Source of the DNA: Diphasiastrum complanatum
Taxonomy: Eukaryota > Streptophyta > Lycopodiopsida > Lycopodiales > Lycopodiaceae
Direction of reading: 5' to 3'
Length of the DNA: 64,000 nucleotides
Assembly: GCA_029204225.1 (NCBI GenBank)
Contig: CM055108.1
Location: 5,831,599 to 5,895,598, forward strand
In this document: positions 27,004-44,019 of the stretch, in pieces
Layout: every line of letters starts with the position of its first letter
How positions within the stretch are numbered: position 1 is the first letter of the stretch
Position numbers and translations under genes: made by a program
The notes under the pieces: model-generated
What the model saw: only the letters and a program-made list of their open reading frames with translations
What the model was told of the DNA's origin: nothing
Database searches by the model: none

Positions 27004-29320
27004 GAGCTACCAACTTTGGGCAAAAGCTTTGCTCCGGTGGTGTTAAGGTATTGTAATGGTCGTAATGGTTTGTTTAGAATTTGTTAGACTAATGATTTGT
27101 CTTCAAAATTGAGTTTGATCATGAAAATTAATTGCCTTTCATTTTCTTGTTAAGTTGCGATATTATTCTTTTTCGTTTTAGTTTTCCTAGATTGAATGCT
27201 ACCAATTTTTTGCCACAGGTTGAGCTTAGAACTTATTTGTTTTGAGGTTTTAGATCTTCTAAAACATTGCAAGATTTTCTTTTTAGTTTTCCAAGAATAA
27301 AAACACTTTAAATATTTTACCATCTGGGTTTGAGCATGAAAGTGGATTTTAATTTCTTTTTTATTGTTTTAAGTTGCAATCTTTGTTTTGTTAGTTTTTT
27401 TTTTTTCCAACATTATGAATGCTTCAAAATTCAAGATGCTTAGAGATTTTTTCACAACCTTCTTATGTCTACACGCAATTATTTAAATATGTTATAAAAA
27501 AACAACCAAGCTGATAGATTCATATAGTCATGTTGTGGTTCTCATGCTCTCTTTTTGCGCATGAGCCAATTGTTTTTCTCATTTCCAAGATTGATGAATT
27601 TTTGTCTAAACCAACCTTCGAAGTAGTTTATATTTGACTTAGCAAATTAGCTAAGTGCTATTTTCTTGTAGATGGTCAATTTCATGCAACTCAACTTAAT
27701 AATTGTAGTCGATTCGACTCTAATTCAATGAATCATTTGTTAGTCTTTGACAACTTTTCTTGTACACTGCTTGAGGGACCGTCTTTGTGTGTGTGTGTGT
27801 GTGCACGCGCGAGCCCATACAATATCATATAAGCTAGATCACAAAGCTAAAAGGTAGTACCTAGTAAATTTAAGTTAAAGTTTGTAAGTTTTCTAGAAAT
27901 AATATCAACATGTAAGGTGTATGTAAATAATTAGTTTTATGATTGAGTCAAGTGACTACATGAATTTAAATTGAATGCTTGTGTATATAAAGCTAAAGCA
28001 ATATATTGTTCCATTGAGCACAAATTGGAGGGGAATGTTCTAAAGAGATTGTATCTATTATAAACATTTGCTCAAATTTTGTAGAACAAGACACTTGTTT
28101 TTATGATCGAAATGGATTAGAACCTTTATTGGATTTCTATGAAGTGGCACTATACAACAATCAGTATCATAATTCGCTTTCAATATCCAACAGTTGTCGG
28201 AACAGACAATGGTATACTGTTTTCGACAAGACCGTGTATTTTGAGACCCATTCCAACCCTATTTGTACCTGGTTCTGCTACAAAATGTGCGCCTCAACTG
28301 TTCAGATGATGATTGACCAGAGAAACAACGGCCAGAGAAACAACAAACAAACCTACAAAATAGAAAAATTGTAGTTCTTATTTGAACAACTACAAATAAT
28401 ATCCTTGCAACCAGATATAAACTATGCAAAACAAATCTAAAGGAAGGAGATCTGTTTAATTGGCAATTTTGAGGCCAACGTGAAATTTCAACTTAGAGAT
28501 AAATTTATATTTGTCAACAAAGGCCTAAATAGTGTTTGTACTATTTTTGGCAAGTAGGGATGAGATCGGATTTGGAATTTTGATACATTACATCTAGACT
28601 AGATTTTTTTTGATGAAGTACCGAGAAGTTACCATTTAGGACAGGTTTAGGGCAATTGGCCAAGTGAAATTTTGTCAGCTATAAATAGCAGTAGCAGTGT
28701 GGAGAAAGTATCATTGTATTCTCTTTTTAATGTGGATAATTCATCTATTTTTATTCTCTGTCCATCTCATGTGTAGTTCTCAATATATCTTGATTTCTAA
28801 TGTGTAGAATGTCATTTTTATTGTTGATTTTGCATCCACGTGTGAAGGACAATATGATGTTGTTGTTGTACGAACAGGGACAGTAACATATTGGATCTTA
28901 GTGCTTATGATCAAATCTTAGTTATTTATGCAATTCTAGCATGTGTAAAGTGATGATTTCTATCTTGTAGCTAAATCTAGATGTGCAACCAAATTTGGTC
29001 AATATCTAAGAGATACATCAAGTATGTTTTGAATCTGATTTCCTCACTCTGTGTGTGTGTGTGTACACACACACACACACACACAAGTTAGCATTATATG
29101 TATCATAGTTTCAATAAAACTACTTCGAAGTGATAATCAAACTAGTATATCTTGTGGTGACTTCTATGGACTAACAACTTTTTACTAAAAATATTTCAAA
29201 ATGACTCTTTAAAATGATCTAGAACAATATATCTAAAAGACCATTATAGTTAAGGCAGTTTTCTATTTAAAACATGATTTTAGGAAGTCTCAAGACTAGA
29301 TCGATACAAGACTAGACTAG
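27004..29320. other. AT-rich intergenic DNA with two dinucleotide repeats
   Basis: A (GT)n run lies at about 27783-27803. A self-complementary (TG)n-(TACA)-(CA)n run lies at about 29050-29087. No coding signal is supported. Confidence 0.5.
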
Positions 29321-29329
29321 TCGCCAAAG

Positions 29330-29770
29330 GCTTCTCACAAATCAACTAAACTAGTTGAATTTTTCACACTCCCTCTTCAACTAATTTTACCATAGATTTA
29401 GATAGTACACCAAAAGATGTTATATGCTTCATAAAAAAGTCCTTTCCCAATGCTTTGGTGAAGATATTAGCCACACACTCCCTTGATGAGATATGTTGAA
29501 GATCCACCTCCTCACAAAATGATAAGCCACTTCAATATGCTTGCTCCTTGCATGAAATCTTTGGGCTGAAAGATGATCACAAAAGATGATTGGACTCTCT
29601 AAAAAATCCAGCAAGTGAAGATTTATTACTATTCTATAGATCCAAAGCATCTCCTTCCTACATGAATTCAAGGCTTTGTACTCGGGCTCACTAGAAGATA
29701 ATGAGATTGTTGCTTGTTTTTTCGACATCCATGAGATAGCTCCGTTTGCGCCATCAAGACTGATTGCTAT
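29330..29770 (-). pseudogene. Ty1/copia RNase H relic of the outer copia element H
   Basis: The minus-strand frame reads SLDGANGAISWMSKKQATIS, SSSEPEYKAL, then FHARSKHIEVAYHFVR, the C-terminal half of copia RNase H (usual form SKKQ..VALSSTEAEY). The equivalent DNN motif is altered to CDHLSAQ. It lies about 90 bp left of a Met-tRNA PBS, so nearly the whole interior of H has been deleted. Confidence 0.75.
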
Positions 29771-29843
29771 TCTTGTTTAGATCGTTGTAGCCATATTGTG
29801 TTGCCTAGAAAATCACTGTTCAGATATCATTAGTGACAACCTA

Positions 29844-29855
29844 GCTCTGATACCA
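29844..29855 (-). other. Primer-binding site of copia H (initiator Met tRNA)
   Basis: On the minus strand TGGTATCAGAGC is intact and directly adjoins the LTR end at 29856. Confidence 0.7.
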
Positions 29856-29965
29856 TGTCTCAAACGGGTTTTGTATCGTGAACGGATTTCTTTCTTTTGA
29901 ATTTTCTTATGCGGAAGCTTGCAGGATCTTAAGCACGCAACTACAGATCACAGAACAGAAATCAT
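29856..29965 (-). repeat. Left part of the 5' LTR of copia H, interrupted by element D
   Basis: Begins TGTCTCAAACGGG next to the PBS and is cut at 29965 by element D. It should resume at 35527. Its outer end was not resolved within 35527-36160. Confidence 0.5.
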
Positions 29966-30227
29966 TGTCAAGAATTAGATATGCAACATCAAGCATTTCC
30001 CATAAGCAATCACCATAAGAAGGTGGAAGAAGAACACACACTGTCACTCTATCACACTACATCATACAGAATGTAAAATGTACAAATAAACCTTGAACCC
30101 TAATAGAGAGAGAAGACCTACGAGTAGACTAATAGACTAGCCTACGGCTATTGACAGCTGGTCACAACTGTCAACATTAATGTGCATTGTAAAAAATAAC
30201 AATGAAGTTTATCATTGATTTCTAACA
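29966..30227 (-). repeat. 3' LTR of copia D
   Basis: 262 bp, about 95% identical by eye to the 5' LTR at 35265-35526. Confidence 0.92.
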
Positions 30228-30247
30228 CTCTCCCTCAATGATAAAAT

Positions 30248-33240
<2,993 letters not shown>

Positions 33241-34501
33241 CATCTAGATTGTTAGCTAAGCCAGATACATATTGCACATTGCTTATATGCTTTATCTTCC
33301 TGTTGGCTAACTTCACTAGTACCACTCCAACTCCTTTAACAGATAGCAATTTGCCATCAGCTTGTCCAACTTCATCACGATTGTTAGTTTTCTTGAGTTC
33401 TGAAAACCACTCTTTCCTTGAAGTCATGTGCTTGGATGCACCACTATCAATGTACCAGGTATCCTTGGCTTCATCACTTATCATTAATGCTGTAATGAAC
33501 AATTTTGAGCTCTCACCTGAATCATCTTCATATTGATCATTATCGTATTGATGTTGATCAGTATAATTGTCCTCATAATAATAGTCATCAAATTGATGTT
33601 GATTAGCATAATTTCTCGCTTGCCATTTGTCTTTTCTTTGTTCCATCTCCTTCTATTTCTTGAAGCATTCACGCTCCCAGTGACCAGGTTTGTTGTAGTA
33701 CCTACAATTTCCAGGTTTATTTTGTCTTGAATAGCCGCGTCCTTGATCTCGGTCTTGATTCCAATTACCTCCATTCGGACTATCATTGACTTGCTCATGA
33801 AATTGTTGAAATGATCCTCAACTTGAGTTTCCTCCTCTCGATTGATACTTCCCACGGCCAAATCTTCCACCTCGTCCTCTAACTGCAAGAGCTTGATCAT
33901 AGCTTCTGTTATGATGATTCAAGTTCTCTTGACGTCGCTCTTCTTGCAAAAGCAATCCACCTAGTTCTTCATAGGTTGGAAGATTTTCTCTTATGGCTAT
34001 ACTCGTCGCAAACATCTGATGTGACTCACTCAGACTATTCAATGTCAATTGCACGATCTCACAATCTTGTACTCGCTCTCCAACTACGGCTAATTGATCA
34101 CGGATCTCTTTGATCTTCAGTATGTGATGGGCAATAGTTGCACCATCATCCATCCGCAATGTATGCAACTTTGTCTTTAGAAATAGTATTCGAGATGTAT
34201 TTGTCGTTTCAAACAATGCCTTCAATGTATCCCACGCTTCTTTTGGTCCTTCTGAATCTGAAATATAGGGAATAATCGCATCTCTAACTGATAAGTTGAT
34301 GACATTTTGGGCTTTCCGTCTTCTCCTATCAAATGCCCGCTGATATTCTTCAATCACTGGCCTTGTCTCTTCACCTGTCACGATCTCCCATAGCTCATTT
34401 TCCATCAAAATGTTCTTCAGTTTGAATTTCTAAACTGCATAGTTGTCGGCACCTTCCAATTTGCTTGACTCATTAAGGACACTCTCGCTTAGAGTTGCCA
34501 T
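33241..34501 (-). pseudogene. gag and protease of copia D
   Basis: An ATG at 34501 opens MATLSESVLNESSKLEGADN; a TAG near 34431 replaces the conserved Trp of NYAVWK. The UBN2-type capsid region follows (AWDTLKALFETTNTSRIL, IKEIRDQLAVVGERV). Then a Gly/Arg-rich segment, a damaged zinc knuckle (CRYYNKPGHWEREC, second Cys changed to Tyr, about 33700-33665), and the protease site WYIDSGASKHMTS (about 33455). One frame runs throughout with three stops (34431, 33818, about 33652) and no shift until about 33240. Confidence 0.88.
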
Positions 34502-35252
34502 TACTGGATAGATGAGTCTGGATCACAAAATTTATTCACACCACAGAACTATAAATTTTTGGTTGTACACTTGATATCGGTACGACGCGTGGGTGCACGA
34601 CTGCTCGGGATTCTCTTTACTTCTGGCGCATAGCTCCGATATTGGTACTGATATGTGATATCGATATGATGCGCGGATGTACGACTGCTCTTGGTTTTCT
34701 TTACCTCTGGTGCGTCGATCCAATATTGGTACAGATATGCTATATCTGTATGATGCGCGGATGTATGACTGCTCAGGATTTTTTCTACCTTTGGTGCGTC
34801 GATCCAATATTGGTACGAAAAAGATTAAAAATAGAGAAAATATAAGAACTTTCAGAGGGAATATTCTAGATTTCTCACTTCGGCGTGGCAGCTACGCCGC
34901 CTCCTCTTTGCAAAGATTTCAAAATGTGTGAACATTCAAAAGACAGAGATCAGTAATGTGAAAAGTATGAAGCCTTCTAACTCTGAATGGTAGTACCAGA
35001 CATTGTCTAGTGTGATTTGCAGTACTCCAAATAGACAAATGAGAGATTTCTTGGCAAACCTCTCACACAAATAGCACTTTCCACAACAACTAGGAAGTAT
35101 TGTAAAAATCTCCCCCACTCAATATATTTTCAATCTATCTGATGCTGCCCTGGCCTTTTTGATGCCTTCGGGACTGTGCTTTCGTTCCCCACTGATGATT
35201 CTGAGCTCCAACCCTACAAAATACACCAAAGAAGAATTTCTTGACTATCGCT

Positions 35253-35264
35253 GCTCTGATACCA
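35253..35264 (-). other. Primer-binding site of copia D (initiator Met tRNA)
   Basis: TGGTATCAGAGC on the minus strand, directly adjoining the LTR. Confidence 0.85.
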
Positions 35265-35526
35265 CGTCAAGAATTAGATATGCAACATCAAGCATTCACC
35301 ATAAGCAATCACCACAAGAAGGTGGAAGAAGAACATGCACTGTCACTCTATCACACTACATCATACAGAATGTAAAATGTATAAATAAACCTTGAACCCT
35401 GATAGCGAGAGAAAACCTACGAGTAGACTAATAGACTAGCCTACGGCTATTGACAGCTGGTCACAGTTGTCAACATTAATGTGCATCGTAAATAGTAACA
35501 ATGAAGTTTATCATTGATTTCTAACA
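35265..35526 (-). repeat. 5' LTR of copia D
   Basis: 262 bp. Its inner terminal base is C where the other LTR has T (CGTCAAG against TGTCAAG), a point change in the conserved terminal dinucleotide. Confidence 0.92.
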
Positions 35527-36161
35527 AGCATTCTAGCAATCAAGACATCAGAAAACAAGGAGATGGATAAGAGAGAACAACTATATTATCAATTTTGATT
35601 ATTAGAGCGAGATGATCAATGTCTCGTTCGTTGGCGGCCTGACACTCTGCTCTTTCATTGTGTTTCGCTCGTTGGCAGACTTTCATGCATAGCTATTTCA
35701 TTTCTCTATTTTTTCTATTCTTTTCTTTTTCTGCTCTCCTCTCGCACTCTTCTCTCTATATTTTCTGTTGATCCAAATTTTTTGTTTATATCTCCACTGT
35801 GTGGAGTTTACAAAATAGCTAAACAGAGAATTACAAGAGTAGTTAACGCTAATCAACTAGTCAGTTACTCTCTGTTATTGCTAACTATTTTCGCTGAGCG
35901 TGAAGTGTAAGATTCCACGCCCGTTGAGCTGCCAGCTAGCAGCGTGAAAGATTTTTTTTCGTTTTCTTTTCGTTTTGTGTCATGTTGTGTCTTTTGGTCC
36001 TGGAGGTATGTTTGACTGTGAATCATTCGACCTTCGACCTTCGTTTCGTTTCGTGTCTTAGGGTTTTCGAGGTACGTTGACTTTCATGAATTGTTCGCCA
36101 TTCGACCTTCGCTTCGTTTCGCGTCGTGGCAAAGTTGTAGGAGTTCACAATTTTTAACATT
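35527..36161. other. Probable remainder of copia H LTR and truncated leader; no gene
   Basis: The left part should continue the H LTR broken by D. Toward the right are repeated CTTCGTTTCGTTTCG phrases (about 36030-36125). No coding domain. Confidence 0.4.
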
Positions 36162-36174
36162 ACTCTAATACCAC

Positions 36175-37859
<1,685 letters not shown>

Positions 37860-39008
37860 TGTTGACAGATCCTCTGATCCAGAGGATCTGTTGGTTTTTA
37901 AAATTGATTCTTTTTTACTTCTGCCTATCAGCAGAGATGATGGGTTCTTCTTGAGATTGTCATTCTTGTTTTATACCCAAGATAAGGCAGAAGGGAACAA
38001 ATTGTCATTGTAGTATAGTTTTTGTCCTACCTGTCAAAGGACTACTTAGGGTCGAACTCTCTTGAACGCACTTACATTCATACATAGATGCAAGCCAAGA
38101 ACGCTCATTCACAGATCAGAGTGCAGTCCAAATGAACATTATGTAGATTCTAGAGCTACCTACTCTAAAAACGAACTGAATCAGAGCCTAAGCATTACTA
38201 ACATTGAGCTACACTTGCATAAATTGACAAAACAAGAAACAAGAACTAATCTACAACATGTTAGAAGTCCAAGAATCAAGAAAACAACCAGTCTTTTGAT
38301 TCTTGGACATCCCAAGAACATCAAGAACTGGACTGTAAGAGATATGAAAGAACTACACCACAGATCCAACCTATTTAGTTTACCTGAATGCTGGTTCCTA
38401 CATTATTCCACAAACAAGAAAAGAAACTAATCCACTCTACGAAAGCAGCAAATCTAATCCACTCTACAGTCCACAACCACACACAAAAGGAGGGAAGGGC
38501 GAGATCATAAATGCATCACTCAAGAAAAAAGCATGATCAAATAGCTCAATGGATGCACCAAACTCGTGAAGGCTCTTCTCATTTCAGCATGGAGTTGATA
38601 CAATTCACAAAAAGCTCCTCTACTCAAAGAAGGAGTCTCTTAAGTAAGCAAGAGAGCTCCTTAGGTGGCATCCTAGTGGAATTTTCACATTTCACAAATT
38701 ACAAGTGGAACAATGCCCTCCACTAGAGGTCACTATCAAAAGGTGGCTCACTCTACTTTCTTTAAGAGGGGTCTACTTGCATTTATTACATTTGCTTAGA
38801 AATACTAGTTCCTACATGGTCATTCCATCTTCCGGGATTCACCATGAGGCTTATGCAGTTCTTGCATGTCTTTCCTAGCTAGTATTTCTCGACTCTCATA
38901 CTCGGCTCTCAGTCTTCATTAGTCTCGTCTTCTCAGAGACCTCCTCGGTCTCAGGTGAGAGGTGCTCTTCAGTTGCTCTATCTTGGGGATTCGTCAGATC
39001 AGCCAACA
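37860..39008 (-). repeat. 3' LTR of element B
   Basis: 1149 bp, very similar to the 5' LTR. The terminal TGTTG/CAACA inverted repeat is intact at both ends. Open frames inside it (such as 38062-38430) recur in the other LTR and are not genes. Confidence 0.92.
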
Positions 39009-40334
39009 TCATCCCACCCCTTATGTGTTGCAGGACCCACTGCAACTCATATTGGACGATGTCGCTCCGCTTTGCATTGGCATCTTCGATTGTCACTTGG
39101 AAAAGCGTAGATCCTCGTTCGCTTGCATAAAACCAAGTGCTTATTGCCGTCAATTTTTATCACAAAAACTGTTTTTCATGAATTGCCACAGTTTATCCAG
39201 AATGTCTTATTGCTGCAATTGGTTGACATTCTCAAAATTGGAGAGCTCTCAGCAGCTTCACAACTTGCATGCTCGAGTGCTTTCCATGTGTCTCTTTGTT
39301 TTGTCACTTGTATCTGCCATTGACGGTTTCATCTTTGGTTTCTTGGCAGATTCTATCTTTTGGGAGGTATGTATCTTCCATTTGCCTCTGGTTGTTTCCG
39401 TGGTTGTTCTCTCAGTTGAAGTTCTAGTCTCAAGGAAAACCTTTGATCTGTAGGTTGTACAAACTTTGATTAAGAGTCTCAAGGGGATGGACTCATCAAA
39501 AATTGGCGATAGGAACAGATTTGGATGGACAATTTGATAACGATAAGAAAACATGATAAAGGCTTGTTGAAAGGATGAAGGAACTGATAGTTCTACAGCT
39601 GCAACCTTGGACCCTTGCAATGTCGAGCTTTGACCACCACTTGTTGGATGAGGAGCTCGCTTTATTTTGCAGGTTCACGGATGTCTTCATCTTTCATTTT
39701 TTGCAGCTCTTTCTTTTGATCCGTTACTTTTAGATCTCTTTGGGTTTCATAAGAGGGGATTCAACTATCATTATTCCAGAGAGTTTCTTTTGATCAAGAT
39801 TGATCTGACTCATCTGTTGCTTGAGTTTTGTCCTTTCCTCCTCATCTTTTTGGATCTTTCTCTTTATTTCTTCTAGCTGCTTCGCCTGCTTTTGTAGGTC
39901 ATTTTCGGCTGAACAACCAATGTAGGTGGTAGTCGGTCTCCGCAAGACACTTGCAATGTTCTATCAGCTGTTTCGATAAGACTATAAAAAACTGGAAATT
40001 TCTCAGAAGAACAGTAAACTGATGATAAACAAACAGATGGAAGGGAGGGTGGTGGTGACAACGGTAGATGGTGTGGATGATAGACATGAGAATGGGCATA
40101 GAAGTATGGCAAGAGGTTGGTTGAAGAAGGAGACTGATTTTCCAATGCTTGTGTTTCTCTTTTTTGAAGGATCTTCATCATGACTGAAATACTTCTTCTA
40201 ATCGAGTCTCTTCGGATTACCCATCTGCCTTCTTTAGCCTTGTCTTTTTCATATTTGACTTGTGACCTTGGTTGTCGATCTTGCTGATATTGTTGTGGCA
40301 GCGTAACTGCTCTAGTGGATCCAAGCACATCCAC
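39009..40334 (-). pseudogene. Coiled-coil 3' ORF of element B (decayed homologue of the element A ORF)
   Basis: Pieces in different frames match element A in order: DYHLHWLF (A: SYHMHWLV), a charged coiled coil (QAKQLEEIKRKIQKDEEERT, about 39900-39800), IMIVESPLMK (A: AMIIDAPLVK), and at the LTR edge STWFYASERGSTLFQV and LQWVLQHIRGG. B therefore keeps the same downstream ORF although its coding frames are lost. Sequence between the coil and the end is mostly deleted compared with A. Function unknown. Confidence 0.6.
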
Positions 40335-41326
40335 TCTCTCCCCCCCAAAAAAAAATCTGTTGGTGGGGATGTTGTTGCTGGTAACTGTTCATGCTCAGGA
40401 TTGGATCGACGTGTGTAACACGTAGTTGAAACTCGTTGAACATGCGACTGGACTAAAGATTGAGCAAATTTTAACTAAGTTTGTTTCGATCTTGTTGTAG
40501 TTGACTCAAAGAATAATATGGCAATGAGATGCAGGAATCAACTCTAATTTGACATGGATTTCTCATATGTCTCAAAAATCCTAAACTGCTATACAAGGGA
40601 ATCTAAAGATGGATAGATGAATGAAAATGTGTTCTGGAGATGCTCTACAGAAGACTCTCGTGTAGTCGCTATTTCTCATGCAAAAATCAATCACACAAAA
40701 TAGCTGAAGAGAAACAAGGAAATAAACAAACGTGACAAAGAGTGAGAATTGTATAGCACTTGTGGAACAAAACTTGCATTCATCAACATTGATAATGTAC
40801 CTTGATAGTTGCAATATTTCAGTTGTTTTGTAGAGTAACGTGATTTACTCTGACATGCCCTTGTCAAAACAAGACAGGGTGGGTGACACTAAAATCTACC
40901 ATCATTGATAGCAAATGAAGTAAAATATAGCTTGAGATGCAGGTATGGTTGAGGTACTATGTCCCGAGGACCTCTCTGAGTAAGAGATTCAGAACCAAAT
41001 CTCTATCTGGATTTCTGAATCCGAGAAATATTTGGTATTGGCACATTGGAAATCTTATCAGCATGTGGAAAGACAAATAGATTTGAGGTTGTAGAAGTGG
41101 AAAAGAACTGTCAATTACTTGTGGAGGTTGCTCTTGGTTGGACATTGTAGCAGATGACAGAATATTGGTTTCACTTTCTTTCGACAAGGACTCATTTCAT
41201 ATTGTCTTTTTTCATTATGGAGCTAGTGTATTGTGTGGTATTGTAGAAGTTTGCTAGAAACTTCTCGAGTGAGCAGCAGGTTGAGCGGCAGGGTGCCATA
41301 GTGCTCGTGTTGTTGTCATGAAGATC
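40335..41326 (-). other. Unassigned interior of element B
   Basis: Lies between gag and the 3' ORF, where K has its protease. No DSG/DTG protease motif or RT box is visible; short frames only. This is where pol has been lost. Confidence 0.5.
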
Positions 41327-42680
41327 CTATCGCGATTCATAACTGACGTGACGGGCAGGTAGGATCTTAGTTGGTTGTTTCGAACAGTCTTTGAAACTAT
41401 GTTTTCTGATACAGTCGGGACACTCAACATGGTACTGGGTCTTAACTGGACAATCAACCATGAAGTGGCCGGCTTCACGACAAATGAAACATCTGGTGTG
41501 CAATGGACCTTGTATAACTGCATAGCCATCTTGTATGGCTAGTGGTTCTGGACTTTCTGGTGGGTATTCATGATAAGTCAAGGAATGTCCAGATGGTGAC
41601 GGTTGTTCTTCATATTGTTGGACTGTATGTGCTTGGATAGGCCGATATGAAGGACAAGCATCAGCAGGATGCATAGCCCGGCAGTGTGGGCACCATATGG
41701 GTTTTCGTCTATAAGGTACCTGTGTAGGGTTTGGCTGACCAGGCATATTGCTTTGGATAGACTTCAGGGTAGCTTGAAATTCATTGGTGAGTTTCTCCAT
41801 CTGTAGTTGATGTTGCTTATTAAACAACTCCAATTGGGATTTCCAAAGCTGATCTTGGGTATCCTCGATCGGCTTCGACTCATGGAGAGGAGCACGTGGT
41901 GCTCGTCTTTTCCTGGATTCATCAACATCTGATCCTTCGTCTTCTTCCTTGATGGCATCAGACATAGATAACTTTAGGCTCATATATTCATCATTGGATT
42001 TAAGCTTGCGTCTAATCCATCTTGGAAGGCCGACTAAAAACCAGATGATGAGCATCTGTTTGGAGGGCTGTTCTTGTACTTGACTTTTGAGGCGTTTGAA
42101 ACACTCGATATAGTCTCATACGCGCTCATCCTTTGCCATCTTGATGTTACTCAATTTGACAAAAGGGTTTTTGATCAAGCGAAAGGGCATAAAACGCATG
42201 ACAAATGACTCGTTTAGAATTGACCAGTATGTTTTATCTTCACGATCAAGGTTGAAAAACCAATCACGTGCTTTAGCGATCATGGTCATTGAAAACAGTT
42301 GGACCATAGCATCGGGAGATGTTTCGCCATACACATCACATGCATTCTCAAAGATTTGCAAAAATCTTTGAGGGTTTCAAACTACCGTCAAACTTTGGTA
42401 GATCTAGCTTGGGTGTACGTCTTTCAAAATGAGCTCCATGGGTAGCAGGAACTCCTTTAGGGTTGGTTCTGACCTGTGAGGGCTCAACACCAGAAAAATG
42501 GGGTCGTGCGCATGAAGACTCGACTCTATTAGGTCCTTGTCCCTCGAACGTGTTTGTGGATGGCTCCTGGAGTTCGGCCTGCATTCGGTAGAACCTATGG
42601 CGTCTGATTTGTTCAGCTACAGGGGACTTGGCCTCATATGGATAATTGTCTGGAATTTCAGGGTCTTTGTGTTGGTCCAT
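41327..42680 (-). pseudogene. gag of element B with three zinc knuckles
   Basis: An ATG at 42680 opens MDQHKDPEIPDNYPYEAKSP. The capsid region follows with PKFDGSLKPSKIFANLQ, MTMIAKARDWFFNLDREDK and FVMRFMP. There is one frameshift near 42360 and one TGA near 42116. Then a coiled, charged segment (QLELFNKQHQLQMEKLTNEF) and knuckles CPHCRAMHPADAC (about 41692), CFICREAGHFMVDC (about 41491) and CPDCIRKHSFKDC (about 41422). The first and third have CX2CX3HX4C spacing. It ends HVSYESR. Gag forms the virus-like particle in intact elements. Confidence 0.82.
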
Positions 42681-42754
42681 TGGGTACTGGTGTTTTTGAA
42701 TTTGTTTGTTTTTTTTTTTTTGGGTTTTTGCGGTCCCTACGGTTTGCGGTTTGC

Positions 42755-43960
42755 GGTGGGGTGCGGGTAATTGCAATCTGATGCGGTTGATGGATGGTGG
42801 TGGTTAGTTGTGCTCGGTTATGTTCAACTGTGGTTGATTGCGGTTGTAGTGGCTATGGTAGATTGCGGTTAATGCGATTGAGGACGAAGGGATGCGGTTG
42901 ATTACGTTGGAGACGAGTGAGTGAGGTTTCAGCGAATGTTTGCGGGTAGTGGCAGTGCTATGCGGAGGCAGTTGGTGTGTAGTTGTAATGGGGCGAGGGC
43001 GGACTATTGCGGTTGGGATGTGTGAAAACAGTGGTAATGTGGATGCTGTTAGAGGGTGGCTATGGTAGACTGTGGTCTAATGCGATTGAGGATGGAGGGA
43101 TGCGAACTGAGATGGTCAGTGGCAGTGTCAGCGGTCGATTACGGTTGTAGTGGGCGATTGCGGTTGCAGCGGACAACTGCGGTTGCGACGGGCGATTGCG
43201 GTTGCGACAGTCGATTTCGATGTCAACGGTCGATGGCGATGTCAGCGGTCGATGGCGGTTGATGGTTGAGTGGGGGTTGTTGTGTTCTTCATGGTTGCAG
43301 GGTGGAGGCAGGGATGTTTGGGTGTAGTTAGGGGGTGGCTTGTGGGCGGGTGAATGTGGATGTTTGTGGTGGAGGTGTTTGAATGCAGTGTGCTTGTGCT
43401 TTCAATGCAGTGGCTATGGGTGAATGCGATAGGTTAGCGAAAATGCGTGCAGTGTATTTACGGTGGATTGCGGTTATTTGCGGGTGAATATGGTTGCAGC
43501 GGTTAGTGATGGTGATTGCTACGGCTCAAGGTGATTACGATGGTGTAAGGTCTGGGGTGTGGTGGAGGATTGTCAGTCATGATCGGGCGCGGTGATGGTG
43601 GTTACTACAGGGCAACGATGGATGGGGTTTGAATACGGGTGAAGGAGTGATGGGATTGGATTGTGGTCCTGATGATGTAAGTGTGGAGGTAGTGTGCTGG
43701 TGAATACGGTGGGAGTGTGACCTGTTGCAATTAAAGGGGATTGCAGTGGGGTGTGATGATGTGCAAATGTTGTGATGGGTTGCGGTGAATGTGATCTCTA
43801 CGGTGCAGAGGCTGATGCAATTGAGGTGTAGTTGAATGCGGTCCCTACGATGCAAAGGCTGTTCCCACGGGTCAATGTGATCACTACGGCTCAATGCAGA
43901 TGCAGACTCATGTAGTTGGTCGTGTTTATAGGGTTGCAGATAGATAAATAGATTGCCAGA
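42755..43960. repeat. Degenerate GCGGTTG-rich repeats in the leader of element B
   Basis: G/T-rich sequence made of loosely repeated GATTGCGGTTG, GTCGATGGCGATGTCAGCG and GGTGGTTG phrases, clearest at 42830-43265. It lies between the main repeat array and gag. Confidence 0.6.
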
Positions 43961-44019
43961 TAGATTGTCAATGCAAGCTATAGTTTTGATCGTTGTTGAA
44001 AATGTCTGTGGTCTAGCGT

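Noticed and set aside
28129-28374. 81-codon ORF in the intergenic region
   Set aside because: No recognisable domain and no supporting splice or promoter pattern.
38062-38430. ORF in the B 3' LTR, repeated at 45238-45471
   Set aside because: It recurs because both LTRs share sequence; no domain, and the copies differ in length from indels.
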